This document shows, piece by piece, positions 42,059-43,858 of a stretch of 43,858 nt of DNA (positions within the stretch are counted from its first letter, which is position 1; each line of letters opens with the position of its first letter). The DNA is from an uncultured Eubacteriales bacterium. Its GTDB lineage: Bacteria > Bacillota > Clostridia > Peptostreptococcales > Anaerovoracaceae. The notes under the pieces were generated by a model. The model was not told the DNA's origin. It did no database searches and saw only the letters and a program-made list of their open reading frames with translations. The stretch spans positions 1 through 43,858 of the forward strand of contig UQOC01000016.1 of the NCBI GenBank assembly GCA_900542565.1, in the 5' to 3' direction. Both the position numbers and the translations under genes were made by a program.

Positions 42059-42293
42059 GTTCCGCCAGCGAAAAGTTCTCTTTTTGGCAAAAATCCCATT
42101 CGCAAGAACCAATGGAGCTTTTATGGTTCTCATCTTGCAGTGCGCAAGCCCCTTTGAGAAACTTTTCAGCGAACCTGATTCTCAACAGGCATCTAAAGGG
42201 CATTGATGAGAACCGTTTTGGCTCTTTCCATGATGACTTGGTTCTCGGCAAGGGAGTGTTTCACAGAAATGAGAACTTTTTTCTGGCGGAAGC
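42059..42293. repeat. 235-bp element with terminal inverted repeats and four internal hairpins
   Basis: The ends are inverted copies: GTTCCGCCAGCGAAAAGTTC (42059-42078) and GAACTTTTTTCTGGCGGAAG (42273-42292), differing at only a few bases. Inside, GTTCTC and GAGAAC words alternate in orientation at 42075, 42105, 42125, 42156, 42178, 42208, 42240 and 42271, making four consecutive stem-loops. It carries no gene and lies between the convergent copA and gerQ-like transcripts. It could be a MITE-like mobile repeat or a structured 3' RNA element. No target-site duplication was established. Confidence 0.6.
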
Positions 42294-42319
42294 GGTGCGA
42301 CAAGCCTCGGCACTTGCTA

Positions 42320-43048
42320 TCAGAAATTCGGCAGCACCGGCTGCGAGTAGTATACATAAGCAAGCCTGACAGAAAAAATATCCAGCACCATTATATTTCC
42401 CGTGGTGATCTCCTGAAGGATGATAAAATTGCTGCCTACTCCGACCAGAAAGCCGAACCTGTCCTGTATGGTGTTGGACCCGATGAGCTGTTCTATGCGC
42501 ATGTATCGTCCGATCTGGGTCCTGAGAAAGCCATTGAGCGTCTGTACGGCATCAAGGTCGATGGAACTGTCAAATCCGGTTGGGGTCATGGGATCCTGTG
42601 GTGTGATAACAGAAGGAGAGTCCATAGGACCATTGATAGAAACATTGCTCATATAAGAAGTCATCTCTGAGTAAGGTAGGGGCTGAAAGTGGGTGCGTAC
42701 AGCAGAGGCAGTCCCCCTTTCGGCATTTGCAGGAGCCGGGTTCTGACCTGACCAAACAGTGCTGCTGTTGTTTGCCGGAGCAGCTGCAGATGCGGATCCA
42801 GCTGCCGGGCCTGCAGCCATGACTGCTGCCGGAGATTCTTTTGATGAAGCTGCCGGGACCGGCGTAGTAGCTTCTGCCTGCACAGAAACTGCCGCATCTG
42901 ACGGCTGCGGCTCATTTCGCTCAGAGACGGAAAGCTCATCAGACCGTGCAGATATGTAATCGTCTTCAAACTGTATCCTGTCACCGACCGAGACGCGGCC
43001 GGCCCTGATCATCTTTGGCGTAACAATGTTATTGCAGCAAGGTGCCAT
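42320..43048 (-). CDS. gerQ: spore coat protein, GerQ-like C-terminal domain
   Basis: 242 residues. N-terminal part about 1-45 with a CC motif (MAPCCNNIV), then a long Ala/Pro/Ser-rich low-complexity linker (about 50-165). The conserved C-terminal domain about 168-235 (LNGFLRTQIGRYMRIEQLIG, DRFGFLVGVGSNFIILQE, TTGNIMVLDIFSVRLAYVYY) resembles GerQ of spore-formers in length and hydrophobic pattern, an assignment made from memory. The upstream gene is a CwlJ/SleB-type hydrolase. In Bacillus cwlJ and gerQ are adjacent and GerQ is needed for CwlJ placement, which supports the call. GGAGG precedes the ATG. The element 42059-42293 lies just after the stop. Confidence 0.55.
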   Translation of the reverse strand: MAPCCNNIVTPKMIRAGRVSVGDRIQFEDDYISARSDELSVSERNEPQPSDAAVSVQAEATTPVPAASSKESPAAVMAAGPAAGSASAAAPANNSSTVWSGQNPAPANAERGTASAVRTHFQPLPYSEMTSYMSNVSINGPMDSPSVITPQDPMTPTGFDSSIDLDAVQTLNGFLRTQIGRYMRIEQLIGSNTIQDRFGFLVGVGSNFIILQEITTGNIMVLDIFSVRLAYVYYSQPVLPNF

Positions 43049-43071
43049 AAAAAACCTCCTGTTTGTTTAAT

Positions 43072-43362
43072 TTAAGTTTCGGCATAATATGCCGTTGGAG
43101 AGTAAAAGCAGTGGTCTCCGACCCTGATATGGAATCTGGCCACTCTTGTGGGGAAATATTCCGGACATACGGCGCTGTAAGGATTGAAAAAGAAAAGGGA
43201 ATCATCAACGCCTGCAAGTCTGCCGCCGGCCATTGCCCAGTCAGCTATCTGATAATGTATATCCGTAGGCCTCATGTTATATACATTCTGTGAGTTATAG
43301 GAACCGGCGATGGATTCACGCATACAGGCAAACTGACCAGGCTGGGTTATGACGGCCCGTAC
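43072..43362 (-). pseudogene. cwlJ: CwlJ/SleB-type cell-wall hydrolase, C-terminal part only
   Basis: About 96 residues of a Hydrolase_2 (spore cortex-lytic) domain: VRAVITQPGQF, DWAMAGGRLAGVDDSLFFFNP, HIRVGDHCFYSP. The family part upstream of the QPGQF motif (the E-containing N-terminal half) is missing. Instead the frame continues without a break into a histidinol-phosphate aminotransferase N-terminus. The join falls near 43360-43366. This looks like an assembly chimera, not a real fusion, so in the organism the gene is probably complete. It would cleave cortex peptidoglycan during germination and partner the GerQ-like protein encoded 23 bp downstream. Confidence 0.7.
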
Positions 43363-43638
43363 ATCGCCGCCGTTGCCCACGCACACCCATGATGGATCGA
43401 CACCGTGCCACGCAGCGATTTCCGCACGCAGCTCATTCGACATGGGGTCGGGGTAACGATTAAGCGGCGTGGCCGCGAGCGCGGGGTCGATGGACGCGCG
43501 CGCCGCAGCAGGCATGGGATACGTGTTCTCATTCGCCGAAAGGTTCACGCGGCACGGCGTGAAATTCGGGTCGTAGGGCTCGATGCTCGCCAAATGCGGC
43601 TGCATGAGCGTCCGAACGCGGTCGGAGAGCTGAGCCAT
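43363..43638 (-). CDS. hisC: histidinol-phosphate aminotransferase, N-terminal fragment (foreign, G+C-rich)
   Basis: 92 residues from the ATG at 43638: LSANENTYPMP, LNRYPDPMSNELRAEIA and WVCVGNGGD are the start of a class I/II PLP-dependent HisC. The next family residue should be Glu (GNGxDE), but the sequence switches to the cell-wall hydrolase at 43362. Base composition is far more G+C-rich than anything else in the window, resembling Actinobacteria/Coriobacteriia. hisD lies directly upstream (3-bp gap), a normal his-operon order for that source. Confidence 0.8.
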
Positions 43639-43641
43639 AAG

Positions 43642-43858
43642 CTACTCCGCCTTTTTGGGAGCAGCCAAATCAACCGGCCATGCAATGCGGTTGATGTCGC
43701 CCAAATCAACGCCGTCGAAGCCCTCGAGGCCCTCTTCGACCATTTTGCGGCGAAGGCCGGCCGAAAGCGCGTGAGCCCACAAGCCTTCCGCCTGTGCCAT
43801 GGTTTGCGTGGCGGGGGCATCGTTCATGAGGCCTTCTGGCGTATAGCAAATAACCGAT
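43642..43858 (-). CDS. hisD: histidinol dehydrogenase, C-terminal fragment running off the window
   Basis: About 71 residues, open at the right edge and ending at TAG (43642-43644). AEGLWAHALSAGLRRKM corresponds to the C-terminal AEGLxAHAxSVRxR segment of HisD, and the order hisD-hisC supports it. The same G+C-rich composition as the hisC piece sets it apart from the rest of the window. An internal ATG at 43827 is not the gene start. Confidence 0.65.
   Translation of the reverse strand, partial: SVICYTPEGLMNDAPATQTMAQAEGLWAHALSAGLRRKMVEEGLEGFDGVDLGDINRIAWPVDLAAPKKAE

Noticed and set aside
22200..43300. Integrative conjugative element or prophage inserted at tRNA-Leu
   Set aside because: No integrase, relaxase, phage or plasmid gene and no duplicated tRNA end were found, so only a composition step is reported.

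Overview
The window looks like a chromosomal segment of a low-to-moderate G+C, Gram-positive anaerobe of the Clostridia. The reasons are strong AGGAGG-type ribosome binding sites, RocR-like sigma-54 activators, a sortase-anchored surface protein, a streptococcal/staphylococcal-type heme relay, CsoR copper control and a gerQ/cwlJ-like spore pair. A family-level placement (for example Anaerovoracaceae) is only a guess. The last ~490 bp are visibly G+C-rich and carry hisD/hisC pieces fused in frame to the spore hydrolase, so the right end is probably an assembly chimera with another organism.

Layout. 55-5122 (minus): four hydrolases (two YtcJ-like amidohydrolases, an arginine-deiminase-fold hydrolase, a polysaccharide-deacetylase-fold enzyme) read from one sigma-54 promoter. 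5313-8108 (minus): two sigma-54 activators from a sigma-A promoter. 8257-9654 (minus): an amino-acid permease with its own sigma-54 promoter. Together these form a catabolic regulon for an unidentified amide, imide or guanidino compound. 9816-13960 (minus): MarR regulator plus heterodimeric ABC exporter. 14074-16202 (minus): Zn/Cd-type P-type ATPase and a separate HMA protein behind ArsR-type operators. 16308-19434 (minus): CPA2 antiporter and patatin. 19783-22230: Cys-rich InlB-repeat protein, a beheaded lipoprotein, tRNA-Arg(ACG), a QueG-like Fe-S protein and tRNA-Leu(GAG).

Right of tRNA-Leu the coding sequence is more G+C-rich and the gene order partly mirrors the left side: a second CPA2 antiporter (22328-24625) and a second MarR-ABC-ABC cassette (34450-38583), both pointing outward. 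Between them lie a LysR regulator and a heme-acquisition locus (25637-34336): a winged-helix regulator, a three-NEAT cell-wall protein, an Shp-like protein, a heme-binding lipoprotein, a frameshifted permease, an ATPase and a DUF454 protein. Then follow csoR-copA (with copZ fused), a four-hairpin repeat element and gerQ-like/cwlJ-like genes.

The most interesting object is the regulator at 25710-26540. Its N-terminal half resembles a DtxR-type winged helix that has lost all metal ligands. Its C-terminal half resembles a NEAT heme-binding domain, a fold known from the cell surface. The 28-bp palindrome over its promoter recurs before the heme-uptake operon. This suggests a cytoplasmic NEAT-based heme sensor controlling heme import, a one-component system I do not know to have been described.
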